Assembly (NCBI GenBank): GCA_900552705.1
Contig: USAX01000003.1
Location: 1-54,010 of the forward strand
Length of the DNA: 54,010 nt
Source of the DNA: an uncultured Collinsella sp.
GTDB taxonomy: Bacteria > Actinomycetota > Coriobacteriia > Coriobacteriales > Coriobacteriaceae
Direction of reading: 5' to 3'
Below are positions 25,164 to 33,071 of this stretch, piece by piece. The notes below the pieces were generated by a model. That model saw nothing but the letters and a program-made list of their open reading frames with translations. It was not told where the DNA came from and searched no databases. Within the stretch, counting starts at the first letter, position 1. Each line of letters begins with the position of its first letter. The position numbers were made by a program, and so were the translations under genes.

Positions 25164-26267
25164 ATGGCGACGATGAACGAAAAAGATTACTACGAGATTC
25201 TAGGTGTCTCCAAGGACGCCACCTCGCGTGATATTCAAAAGGCCTTCCAGCAAAAGGCCCGTAAGCTCCATCCGGACGTCAACAAAGAGCCGGATGCCGA
25301 GGAAAAGTTTAAAGAGGTTTCCGAGGCCTACGCCGTGCTTTCGGATGAGCAAAAACGTGCGCGCTACGATGCCATGCGTTCTGGCAATCCCTTTGCCGGT
25401 GCCCCTACGGCTTCGCCCTATGGTGGCGGCTATGCCGGCAACACGGGCTATGGCAATCCCTTTGAGGGCGGCTTTCCTTTTGGCGGTGCCTGGGGCCAGC
25501 AGCGTCGCGGCCAGGCTGCCTACAATCCCGAGAACGGCGCCAACGTGGTCGTCGATATCAAACTGGACGCCAAGGAGGCCAAGGACGGTGCCCGCAAGAC
25601 CGTCCGCTATACGCGCTTCGATACCTGTGGTCACTGCGGCGGCTCGGGTTCTGTCTCCTCCGAGCATGCCCATACCTGCCCGAGCTGCGGTGGCCGCGGG
25701 CACATCGACGTCGACTTGTCCTTCCTGTTTGGTGCGGGCACGTTCCAGTCGGTCTGCCCCGAGTGCGGCGGTTCCGGTAAGGTCGTGGCCGACCCCTGCC
25801 CCGATTGCGGTGGCAGCGGTCGTACTCGCGTAACCTCCGAGCAGACGATTGAGTTTCCTGCCGGCACGCACGATGGCGACGAGGTCCGCATTAGCGGCAT
25901 GGGTCACGCCGGCACTAACGGTGCCGCTGGCGGTGATCTAGTCGGCCGTGCCCATGTCGAGTCCGAGCGCTTGGAAGGCAAAGCTCGTACCGGTTTTTAC
26001 CTGATGGGCATCGTGGCGCCGTTTTTGGTACTCTCGGCCATCTCGGGCGTGTTCTCGGCCTTTGCCGTGATGTGCTTTATTCCGTTTACCATGGGCCTGT
26101 TCATGGTGCTTTCGGACGGCGTGCTTCATCGCAGCCTGCTGTGGTGGAAGCGCGGTGCGATGCAGTTTGCCAACGGTTTTGCCAATGGCTTCATGTTCGC
26201 GCTCGTGTCGGTTTGGTTCGCGAGCTGCTCGCAACGGGCCATGCTTTCGCCTTACGGAATGCAATAA
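25164..26267 (+). CDS. DnaJ-like protein with C-terminal membrane helices
   Basis: The first part looks like a type I Hsp40: a J domain with the HPD motif (KLHPDVNKEP) at about residues 5-70, a Gly/Phe-rich linker, the start of C-terminal domain I, and a full zinc-binding region with four repeats (CGHCGGSG, CPSCGGRG, CPECGGSG, CPDCGGSG). After residue about 270 the second peptide-binding domain is missing. It is replaced by two or three hydrophobic segments (FYLMGIVAPFLVLSAISGVF onward, then FANGFMFALVSVWFA) separated by a basic HRSLLWWKR turn. The product has 367 residues from the ATG at 25164 (GCAGGAGG upstream). It would anchor a DnaK co-chaperone at the membrane. It immediately precedes a normal dnaJ. 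The frame is intact, so it is not read as a frameshifted gene. Confidence 0.85.
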   Translation: MATMNEKDYYEILGVSKDATSRDIQKAFQQKARKLHPDVNKEPDAEEKFKEVSEAYAVLSDEQKRARYDAMRSGNPFAGAPTASPYGGGYAGNTGYGNPFEGGFPFGGAWGQQRRGQAAYNPENGANVVVDIKLDAKEAKDGARKTVRYTRFDTCGHCGGSGSVSSEHAHTCPSCGGRGHIDVDLSFLFGAGTFQSVCPECGGSGKVVADPCPDCGGSGRTRVTSEQTIEFPAGTHDGDEVRISGMGHAGTNGAAGGDLVGRAHVESERLEGKARTGFYLMGIVAPFLVLSAISGVFSAFAVMCFIPFTMGLFMVLSDGVLHRSLLWWKRGAMQFANGFANGFMFALVSVWFASCSQRAMLSPYGMQ

Positions 26268-26348
26268 CATCAAACCCTCTGTTTGCGGTTGGCCCAGCTT
26301 GGGTATAGGACGCACTGTGACAATAATGAAAGTCGGAAGGATTCGGTC

Positions 26349-27497
26349 GTGTCGGAAAATAGGGATTACTACGAGGTACTTGGCGTCGACAAGGATGCCG
26401 ACGCGCGGACGATTAAGCGCGCGTTTCTAAAGAAGGCCCGTACCGTACACCCGGACGTTTCGGACGACCCCGAGGCCGAGGCCAAGTTCAAGGAGCTCAA
26501 CGAGGCCTATTCCGTTCTTTCCGATGAGCAGAAGCGTGCTAACTACGACCGTTACGGCACTGCCGACGGCCCTGGTGGTTCGGGCTACGTCGATATCAAC
26601 GATATCTTTGGTGGTATGGGCATGGACGACTTGTTCTCGTCGTTTTTTGGCGGCGGTGCCGGCGGTGGCGCCCGCAGCCGTCGCGAGCGTCGTCACGGTC
26701 GTGACATGGCCATCTCGCTTTCGGTGACGCTCGAGGAGGCGGCGCTCGGCTGCAAAAAGACAATCAGCTATGACCGCTTTGCTCCTTGCGAGGACTGCAA
26801 TGGCACCGGTAGGGCAGAGGGCGCACAGGAAAAGCAGTGCGGCCGCTGCCACGGCACGGGCTATGTCACGACGGTTCGGCGATCGTTTTTGGGCCAGGTT
26901 CAGTCTTCCTCGCCTTGCCCCGACTGCCATGGCGAGGGCACGGTTATCGACCATCCCTGCGAGACCTGCGATGGTCAGGGCCGCACGCCTTCGCATGAAA
27001 AGATTGACATCGATATTCCCGCCGGCGTTTCGACCGGTCGACAGCTGCGTGTGAGCGGCTTTGGCGAGGCCGGTCTTCGCGGCGAGCCTTCGGGCGACTT
27101 GATTGTCAACGTGCGCGTTGCCGACCATGAGCGCTTTAAGCGCAACGGTGACGACCTGTACCTGGTGAGCGATATCTCGATTGCGCAGGCTGCGCTCGGC
27201 TGCGAGATCGAGGTCGAGGGCATTATGCCCGACGAGGTCGTTAAGGTGTGCGTCCCCGCCGGCGCCCAGTACGGCGACACCGTGAGCGTCAATAATTACG
27301 GCATGCCGCGCATTGGCGGTGGCGGTTCGCGTGGCCGCTTGATCGTGCAACTGCGCGTGGTCGTTCCCACCAATCTTTCCAATAAGCAGCGCGAGCTGCT
27401 CCGTGCTTTTGCCGATGAGATGGGCGATGACGTCGCTTCCGGTAAGAAGTCGGTGACCGACCGTATCAAGAGTGCCCTCGACGATATCCTCGATTAA
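26349..27497 (+). CDS. dnaJ: Chaperone protein DnaJ
   Basis: DnaJ delivers unfolded clients to DnaK and stimulates its ATPase. The 382-residue product has every domain. The J domain has HPD (VHPDVSDDPE), followed by the Gly-rich linker, domain I around a zinc region with CEDCNGTG, CGRCHGTG, CPDCHGEG and CETCDGQG, and then domain II through PTNLSNKQRELL. A GTG at 26349 is chosen because the J domain begins ten residues later and AAGGA precedes it. dnaK, grpE and hrcA are not nearby, so this is the second, stand-alone type often found beside holA/lepA/hemW and rsmE/mtaB in Gram-positives. Confidence 0.94.
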   Translation: MSENRDYYEVLGVDKDADARTIKRAFLKKARTVHPDVSDDPEAEAKFKELNEAYSVLSDEQKRANYDRYGTADGPGGSGYVDINDIFGGMGMDDLFSSFFGGGAGGGARSRRERRHGRDMAISLSVTLEEAALGCKKTISYDRFAPCEDCNGTGRAEGAQEKQCGRCHGTGYVTTVRRSFLGQVQSSSPCPDCHGEGTVIDHPCETCDGQGRTPSHEKIDIDIPAGVSTGRQLRVSGFGEAGLRGEPSGDLIVNVRVADHERFKRNGDDLYLVSDISIAQAALGCEIEVEGIMPDEVVKVCVPAGAQYGDTVSVNNYGMPRIGGGGSRGRLIVQLRVVVPTNLSNKQRELLRAFADEMGDDVASGKKSVTDRIKSALDDILD

Positions 27498-27506
27498 GGA
27501 GCCCGC

Positions 27507-28799
27507 GTGCTCGCACCCCATATTTCCGTCGTCAACCTCGGCTGCCGTGTCAACCGGGTTGAGTCTGACCGTATCACTGCCGATCTTATGCGCCTGGGTT
27601 TTGCTATGGTGGAGCCCCAGGATGCCGACCTGATCGTCATTAACACCTGTGCCGTTACGGGCGAGGCCGAGGCCAAGACCCGTAAGGCCGTTCGTCATGC
27701 GCTGGCCTATCCGGGCGAGCCTTACGTGGTCGTAACCGGCTGCGTCGTCAACCTGCATCCCGAGGAGCTGCTGGAGCTCTCCGATCGCGTGATCGCCGAG
27801 CCGTCCAAGATTGACGTCGCCGAGCGCGTCTGCGAGGTGCTGGGTGTTGAATCCGATAGCGTGCCCGCCTGTAGCGATGGCGACGTGGTCGATGCGCTCG
27901 GTCGCTCTCGCCTGGGCGTGAAGATTCAGGACGGCTGCAACCATCGCTGCACCTATTGCATTGTGTGGAAGGCACGCGGCCCCGAGCGCTCCGTGCCCGT
28001 CGAGTCCGTGCTCGAGCAAGTTCGCGAGGCCCAGGAGGCCGGCGTGCCCGAGGTGGTGCTGACCGGTGTGAACCTGGGTGCCTACGATGGCAAGAGCGCG
28101 ACCGACGAGCATGTCGAAATCGATGAGCTGCTCGAGGCCATCATGGAGCGCACGTCTATTCCGCATGTGCGCATTTCCTCGGTCGAGCCCATGGATATCT
28201 CTGAGCGCCTGCTTAAGGTTATGGCGCGCTATCCGCAGCGTATCGCCCCGTTTTTGCACCTGCCCGTGCAGTCCGGCTGCACGGCGACCTTGCATCGCAT
28301 GGGTCGTCCCTATAGCGCCGAGGCGTTTGAGGATACGGTGCGCATGATTCGCGCCAACTTGCCTCAGGCGTCCCTTTCGTGCGACGTCATCGTCGGTTTT
28401 CCCGGTGAGACGGATGAGGAGTTCGAGGAGTCGCTGGCGCTATGCCGTCGCGTGGGCTTTTCGCGCATGCATGTGTTCCGCTACAGTAAGCGTCCCGGCA
28501 CACTTGCCGCCGATATGCCCGACCAGGTACCGCCAGAGGTTATGGCTGAGCGCAGCCGCCGTATGCGGGCCGCGGCGCAGGAACTCGCCATCGCCGATGC
28601 TCGTCGTCGCGTGGGAACCGTTGAGCGCGCCGTGCTCGAGTATGGTGACAACCTGACGCTCGGCTCGTTCCATCATGCCCGTCTTGACGATACCTGTGGA
28701 CTTACAGCCCCGTGCCTGCTCGATGTTGCTATCATCGAAGTCGATGATTCCGGCTTGGTCCATGCGCGCAGGGAGGTTCATGGAAGCCTCGAAGATTAG
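27507..28799 (+). CDS. mtaB: tRNA t6A37 methylthiotransferase (MtaB)
   Basis: MtaB makes 2-methylthio-t6A at position 37 of ANN-decoding tRNAs. The 430-residue radical SAM protein has the UPF0004 domain with cysteines in NLGCRVNRVESDR, NTCAVTGEAEAKTRK and VTGCVV. The radical SAM motif is CNHRCTYC (about residue 150) and there is a C-terminal TRAM-like region. The CAVTGEAE and NLGAYDG features fit MtaB rather than MiaB or RimO, both of which occur elsewhere in the window. The start is GTG at 27507 after AAGGAG. It follows dnaJ by nine bases. Confidence 0.9.
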   Translation: MLAPHISVVNLGCRVNRVESDRITADLMRLGFAMVEPQDADLIVINTCAVTGEAEAKTRKAVRHALAYPGEPYVVVTGCVVNLHPEELLELSDRVIAEPSKIDVAERVCEVLGVESDSVPACSDGDVVDALGRSRLGVKIQDGCNHRCTYCIVWKARGPERSVPVESVLEQVREAQEAGVPEVVLTGVNLGAYDGKSATDEHVEIDELLEAIMERTSIPHVRISSVEPMDISERLLKVMARYPQRIAPFLHLPVQSGCTATLHRMGRPYSAEAFEDTVRMIRANLPQASLSCDVIVGFPGETDEEFEESLALCRRVGFSRMHVFRYSKRPGTLAADMPDQVPPEVMAERSRRMRAAAQELAIADARRRVGTVERAVLEYGDNLTLGSFHHARLDDTCGLTAPCLLDVAIIEVDDSGLVHARREVHGSLED

Positions 28800-29766
28800 A
28801 CTTACCGTTCCCGAGGGGATTGATCCCTCGCGCGTTTTGGGCGCCGGCGACGGCGTCCTTCGTGCGCTCGAGAGCTTGGTTCGCGCCCACGTGGTCGCCC
28901 GTGGCGACAGTATCGCCGTGAGCGGTGACCCGGATGAGGTCGAGCTCGTGGTGCGCTTTTTTGAGCATGCTTTTCGCGAGGCGGCTGCCGGACGCACGCT
29001 GTCTGCCGACGATGTCTCGCGTTGCTTGGCTGTCCTGCGCGATGGAGAGCATGATGCCTCGTCGCTGCGCGATGACGTGCTGCTGTCGTATCGCGGCCGC
29101 GTTATTCGTCCCAAGACGCTCGGCCAAAAACGCTATGTTGACGCCATCCGCTCGCATACCATCACGTTTGGCCTGGGTCCCGCCGGTACCGGTAAGACCT
29201 ATCTGGCCATGGCGCTCGCCGTTGCCGCGCTCAAGCGTCACGAGGTGGGTCGCCTAATCTTGACGCGCCCGGTTGTCGAGGCGGGGGAGAACCTGGGCTT
29301 TTTGCCCGGTACCCTCGAGGAAAAGATCGATCCGTACATGCGTCCGCTCTACGACGCCCTTTTTGACATGATGGATCGCGAGCGCACCGATGAGCTTATG
29401 GAGCGCGGCGTGATCGAGATCGCCCCGCTTGCCTATATGCGCGGTCGTACGCTGAGTGATGCTTTCGTGGTGCTCGACGAGGCGCAAAATACCACGCCCG
29501 AGCAGATGAAGATGTTCCTGACACGCCTGGGATTCAACTCCAAGTTCGTGATTACCGGCGACCTCAGCCAGCGTGACCTGGTGGGTCGTCGTGGTGGCTT
29601 GGCGGATGTCGAGAAGATTTTAGGCCGTGTCGACGATGTGGCATTTTCTCACCTCGAGCGTGCCGACGTGGTGCGTCATGCCCTGGTGGGTCGTATCGTC
29701 GAGGCATATGATGCTTATGATGACGTGCGTGAGCAGCGTTCGCGCGACCGAAAGGAGTCCCGTTGA
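28780..29766 (+). CDS. phoH: PhoH-like ATPase
   Basis: PhoH-family proteins are cytoplasmic P-loop ATPases/helicase-like enzymes linked to RNA metabolism; in many bacteria they sit beside ybeY, as here. The product has 328 residues from the ATG at 28780 (GGGAGG upstream), overlapping mtaB by 20 bases. Visible motifs are the Walker A GPAGTGKTYLA, RPVVEAGENLGFLPG, Walker B VVLDEAQNTTPEQ and TGDLSQRDL. An N-terminal KH-like part occupies residues 1-100. Exact substrate is unknown. Confidence 0.93.
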   Translation: MEASKIRLTVPEGIDPSRVLGAGDGVLRALESLVRAHVVARGDSIAVSGDPDEVELVVRFFEHAFREAAAGRTLSADDVSRCLAVLRDGEHDASSLRDDVLLSYRGRVIRPKTLGQKRYVDAIRSHTITFGLGPAGTGKTYLAMALAVAALKRHEVGRLILTRPVVEAGENLGFLPGTLEEKIDPYMRPLYDALFDMMDRERTDELMERGVIEIAPLAYMRGRTLSDAFVVLDEAQNTTPEQMKMFLTRLGFNSKFVITGDLSQRDLVGRRGGLADVEKILGRVDDVAFSHLERADVVRHALVGRIVEAYDAYDDVREQRSRDRKESR

Positions 29767-30272
29767 GTGTATTGATCAGCAACGATGCCGAGCTCGATAC
29801 GCTGCTCGACGCGCAAGAGGTGGAGCACATCTGCGAGGTCGTGCTTGCCGCCGAGGGCGTTGAGCGTGAAGTTGAGATTTCTCTTTCGTATGTCGACGAG
29901 GACGAGATGCACGAGCTCAACCACGAGTGGCGCGGTATCGACCGCACCACCGATGTGCTCTCGTTTGAGTGCGATTCGGCCTTTGACGATGACATTCCCG
30001 CCGATGAGACGCTCGAGCTCGGCGATATTATCTTGGCCCCGCAGGTTATTGCCCGTCAGGCCCCCGGTTTTGGCAATAGTCCCGCTGATGAGTGCCGTCT
30101 GATGCTCGTACACGGAATGCTGCACCTGCTGGGCTATGACCACATCGAGGACGACGAGGCCGAGGTCATGGAGTCCCGCGAGGACGCCATCCTGCGCGAT
30201 CTGGCGCTCGAGCGCGGCGAGGACCCCAAGCTAGTCCACGTCGGCCCCATCACCAACCATGCCCACGACTAG
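29763..30272 (+). CDS. ybeY: Endoribonuclease YbeY (rRNA maturation)
   Basis: YbeY is a zinc-dependent RNase for 16S rRNA 3' end maturation and ribosome quality control. The 169-residue protein has the metal motif HGMLHLLGYDHIEDDEAEVME (three His ligands) and the upstream RTTDVLSFE region. The start is a TTG at 29763 overlapping the phoH stop (TTGA), with AAAGGAG before it; no better start exists in frame. It forms the conserved phoH-ybeY-dgkA-era-recO series. Confidence 0.94.
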   Translation: MSVLISNDAELDTLLDAQEVEHICEVVLAAEGVEREVEISLSYVDEDEMHELNHEWRGIDRTTDVLSFECDSAFDDDIPADETLELGDIILAPQVIARQAPGFGNSPADECRLMLVHGMLHLLGYDHIEDDEAEVMESREDAILRDLALERGEDPKLVHVGPITNHAHD

Positions 30273-30281
30273 GAGCCGTCT

Positions 30282-30659
30282 ATGATTCCCGGATCGAACA
30301 AGGACCATCCGTCCTTTTTAAAGTCGTTTTCTTACGCCATGGAGGGCTTCGTCACCGCCGTCAAGACCGAGCGCAACATTAAGGTCATGCTCGTGGCGGG
30401 CGTGTGCACCGTCATTGCCGGCTGCATCGTGGGGCTCGACATTGCCGAGTGGGCCACGATTATCATCTGTTGTGGCCTGGTGATTCACGGCGAGCTGTGC
30501 AACACCGCTATGGAGGCTATCGTCGACCTAGCGACCCAGGAGCTCCATCCGCTGGCCAAGCGTGCGAAGGACATCGCCGCCGCCTCTGTATACGTTCTTT
30601 CCATCACCGCCGCGATTGTGGGCGTGCTGGTATTTGCCCACGCGCTCGGCTTTATTTAG
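30282..30659 (+). CDS. dgkA: Diacylglycerol/undecaprenol kinase family protein
   Basis: This is a 125-residue integral membrane kinase of the DgkA/PF01219 family. In Gram-positives its members phosphorylate undecaprenol. Three membrane helices are visible (about 33-52, 55-72 and 97-120). The conserved motif is split as GELCNTAMEAIVDL and HPLAKRAKDIAAASV, which holds the family Glu and Asp residues. The family symbol is used in the loose Gram-positive sense. It sits between ybeY and era, its conserved place. Confidence 0.9.
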   Translation: MIPGSNKDHPSFLKSFSYAMEGFVTAVKTERNIKVMLVAGVCTVIAGCIVGLDIAEWATIIICCGLVIHGELCNTAMEAIVDLATQELHPLAKRAKDIAAASVYVLSITAAIVGVLVFAHALGFI

Positions 30660-30671
30660 AAAGGGATTCCC

Positions 30672-31739
30672 ATGTCCGACAATATGCAGTCTACCGATGA
30701 GATTTTGGACGACGAGTCCCCGGATGCTAAGGCGACCGAGGCCTATGAGGAAGTCGAGGAGTTCGACCCGTTTGAGGGCATGAGCGACGAGGAGCTCGAC
30801 GCCCCGTGCGATGAGGACGACAGCCTCGCGGGCTTTGGCGACGTTGAGCCCGGTTTCCGCAGTGGCTTCGTGGCCTTGGTCGGCCGCCCCAACGCCGGTA
30901 AGTCAACGCTGCTCAACGCCTGCTATGGCAAAAAGGTCGCCATCACCTCGCCGGTGGCCCAGACGACCCGCCGCCGCATGCGCGCCGTCGTCAACCGCCC
31001 CGGCTACCAGCTGGTCTTTGTCGATACCCCGGGTATCCACAAGCCCAAGGACGGCCTGGGGTCCGAGCTCAACAAGAGCGCGCTGTTCGAGCTGAACGAT
31101 GTCGATGTTGTCGCGTTTTTGATTGATGCCACCAAACCGATCGGCAGGGGAGACGCCTGGGTTGCCGAGCGTGTCAAGAATGCCCGTTCCAAGAAGGTCC
31201 TGGTGCTCACCAAGGCCGATGAAGCCGACCCCGCACAGGTCATGGAGCAGCTTAAGGCCGCCCACGAGCTTATGGAATATGACGACGAGATCGTGACGTC
31301 GTCGGTCAAGAACTTTAACGTCGATGCCTTCATCGAGACCGTTGCGCACTTTTTGCCCGAGGGTCCGCGTTGGTTCCCCGAGGACATGGGTACCGACGCT
31401 TCCGACGAGACGCTCGTTGCCGAGTTTGTGCGCGAAAAGGTCTTGCGCCGCACCCGTGATGAGATTCCGCACTCCGTTGGCGTTATTTGCGATGCGCTCG
31501 AGCAGACCAAGAAGGTGCTGCGTGTGCACGCCACCATTTATGTCGAGCGCGAGGGCCAAAAGGGCATCATCATCGGCAAGGGCGGCGAGATGATCAAGCA
31601 TATCGGTATCGACGCCCGTCGCGATCTTGAGCGCATTTTTGGCACGCAGGTCTTTTTGGAGCTGGACGTGAAGGTCAAGGCCGGCTGGCGTGACGACGAG
31701 GCCCAGATTCGCCGCTTTGGCTACAACGCCGAGGACTAA
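30672..31739 (+). CDS. era: GTPase Era with acidic N-terminal extension
   Basis: Era binds the 3' end of 16S rRNA during small-subunit assembly. The G1 motif GRPNAGKS lies at residues 71-78, followed by DTPGIH and TKADEAD. The KH domain includes GIIIGKGGEMIKHIG. Standard Era is about 300 residues; this one is 355. The extra part is an acidic N-terminus of about 60 residues (many Asp and Glu, ending before GFRSGFVALV). The ATG at 30672 has AAAGGG upstream, so the extension is probably real. Its role is unknown. Confidence 0.95.
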   Translation: MSDNMQSTDEILDDESPDAKATEAYEEVEEFDPFEGMSDEELDAPCDEDDSLAGFGDVEPGFRSGFVALVGRPNAGKSTLLNACYGKKVAITSPVAQTTRRRMRAVVNRPGYQLVFVDTPGIHKPKDGLGSELNKSALFELNDVDVVAFLIDATKPIGRGDAWVAERVKNARSKKVLVLTKADEADPAQVMEQLKAAHELMEYDDEIVTSSVKNFNVDAFIETVAHFLPEGPRWFPEDMGTDASDETLVAEFVREKVLRRTRDEIPHSVGVICDALEQTKKVLRVHATIYVEREGQKGIIIGKGGEMIKHIGIDARRDLERIFGTQVFLELDVKVKAGWRDDEAQIRRFGYNAED

Positions 31740-31754
31740 GGACGCGCAGCGCGC

Positions 31755-32504
31755 ATGGCAGGCTCCCGGACATATCGCACGAAGGTGCTCGTGCTCGACA
31801 AGACCAAGCTCAAAGAGACCGATCTGATTCTGACGATGCTTGACGAGCGGGGTCGTCAGGTTCGTGCCGTGGCAAAGGGGGCCCGCAAACCCGGTGGGCG
31901 CTTGGCGGCGCGCTGCGAATTATTCTGTACCGTCGATATGCTGCTCGCACATGGACGCTCGCTCGACGTTGTTTCTCAGGCCGAGCTTTTGGAAGCGCCG
32001 GTTGGCGCCGCGCCCGATTACGAGACGACCTGCGCCGCAAGCGCGATTGCCGAGGTCGCGCGCGTGTGCTCATTCGAGGACGCCGAGGACCCGTTTACCT
32101 TTGCCATCACGCAGCGGGCGCTCACGCTTGTCGGCTGTGGGCTCGACTCGGCACATATGGACCTGCTCGTGGCGGCCTTTGTCTTTAAACTTCTGTCGCA
32201 CGTGGGCTATCGACCCGATTTTTCGGCCTGCGTGCTGTGCGGAGACCCCATGCTGTCGTACTTTTCGCCCCAGGCGGGCGGGCTCATGTGCGGTTCGTGC
32301 GCGTCGAGCGTTCCGGGTGCCGAGCTGGTTTCGACCGGTGAGGTCGAGTGGCTGCGCGCCCTCATGTCCATGACCTTCGATGCACTCATGGTCGAGCGAA
32401 TCGACCCGCATACGGCGGCGTTCTTGCTCGGGCTTTCGCATGTGTGGGCTGCGACGCACACCGACCAGCGCCTCCGTGCGATGGAATTCATGTTGGGTCG
32501 GTGA
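31755..32504 (+). CDS. recO: DNA repair protein RecO
   Basis: RecO helps load RecA on SSB-coated gaps. The 249-residue protein has an N-terminal OB fold (YRTKVLVLDKTKLKETDLILTML) and a C-terminal helical part. The latter holds a zinc site with CVLCGD and CGSCAS near residues 158 and 178. It follows era by 15 bases. Confidence 0.94.
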   Translation: MAGSRTYRTKVLVLDKTKLKETDLILTMLDERGRQVRAVAKGARKPGGRLAARCELFCTVDMLLAHGRSLDVVSQAELLEAPVGAAPDYETTCAASAIAEVARVCSFEDAEDPFTFAITQRALTLVGCGLDSAHMDLLVAAFVFKLLSHVGYRPDFSACVLCGDPMLSYFSPQAGGLMCGSCASSVPGAELVSTGEVEWLRALMSMTFDALMVERIDPHTAAFLLGLSHVWAATHTDQRLRAMEFMLGR

Positions 32505-32528
32505 TGATGCGCATGGGCGGTCTGCTTG

Positions 32529-32623
32529 TGGTAACATACCGACCTGTTGGTACCTCGACCTTGGATGCTCGCTCCACCGACGGCTTCCCAGTCCGAGGCG
32601 AATAGTGTCGCCCGCGGGCGACA
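32529..32623 (+). promoter_or_regulatory. rpsO promoter and structured leader
   Basis: TGGTAACAT (32529-32537) is an extended -10. In the leader TCGACCTTGGA (32555-32565) pairs with TCCGAGGCGA (32592-32601), with one bulged A and one G-U pair. The 18-bp palindrome TGTCGCCCGCGGGCGACA (32606-32623) follows directly and could fold as a 7-bp hairpin eight bases before the ribosome site. This arrangement is a candidate S15 autoregulatory RNA. Confidence 0.5.
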
Positions 32624-32642
32624 AGAAACGAAAGGTGAAACA

Positions 32643-32921
32643 ATGACTGTTTCCAAAGAGCGCAAGGCTGAGCTGACTGCCCAGTTCGGTAACACCCCGG
32701 TCGACACCGGCAACCCCAAGGTTCAGGTCGCCATCCTGTCCGAGCGCATCAAGGAGCTGACCGAGCACATGAAGTCCCACCAGAAGGACTTCCACACCCG
32801 TCGTGGCCTGCTCATGCTCGTCGGCCGTCGTCGTCGTCTTCTCTCCTACATCAAGAAGAACGACATCGTCGAGTACCGTGAGCTCATCAAGGCTCTGGGC
32901 ATCCGCGACAACATCCAGTAA
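32643..32921 (+). CDS. rpsO: 30S ribosomal protein S15
   Basis: S15 binds 16S helices 20-22. The 92-residue protein (MTVSKERKAELTAQF to LGIRDNIQ) has the core TGNPKVQVAILSERI and RRGLLMLVGRRRRLLSYIK. The ATG at 32643 has GAAAGGTGA upstream. It is followed by its own terminator and then pnp, the classic rpsO-pnp order. Confidence 0.97.
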   Translation: MTVSKERKAELTAQFGNTPVDTGNPKVQVAILSERIKELTEHMKSHQKDFHTRRGLLMLVGRRRRLLSYIKKNDIVEYRELIKALGIRDNIQ

Positions 32922-32936
32922 GGATTTGTACATGCT

Positions 32937-32969
32937 AAGAGCGTCCTGCGCAGCGGGGCGCTCTTTTTG
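32937..32969 (+). terminator. Terminator after rpsO
   Basis: AAGAGCG (32937-32943) pairs with CGCTCTT, extended through CC/GG and GC/GC pairs with small mismatches, then TTTTTGTG. In the rpsO-pnp order this allows separate control of the two genes. Confidence 0.8.
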
Positions 32970-33035
32970 TGTAAGGGCGCGAACAATCACGCTCTGAAGC
33001 GTGGCGGGGGCAGGGGGCCCGCGTCACATGAGAAG

Positions 33036-33058
33036 CCCACAGGCAAGGGGCCTGTGGG
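33036..33058 (+). promoter_or_regulatory. Hairpin in the pnp leader
   Basis: CCCACAGGC (33036-33044) and GCCTGTGGG (33050-33058) form a perfect 9-bp stem with a 5-nt loop, directly before the AAAGGAG ribosome site of pnp. In enterobacteria pnp is controlled through RNase III cleavage of a leader hairpin; a similar role here is inference. Confidence 0.6.
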
Positions 33059-33071
33059 GTAAAGGAGAACA

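Noticed and set aside
25164..26267. Pseudogene reading of the first dnaJ-like gene
   Set aside because: The frame is intact to its stop, and the C-terminal part is clearly hydrophobic with spaced basic turns. Random out-of-frame DnaJ sequence would not look like this.
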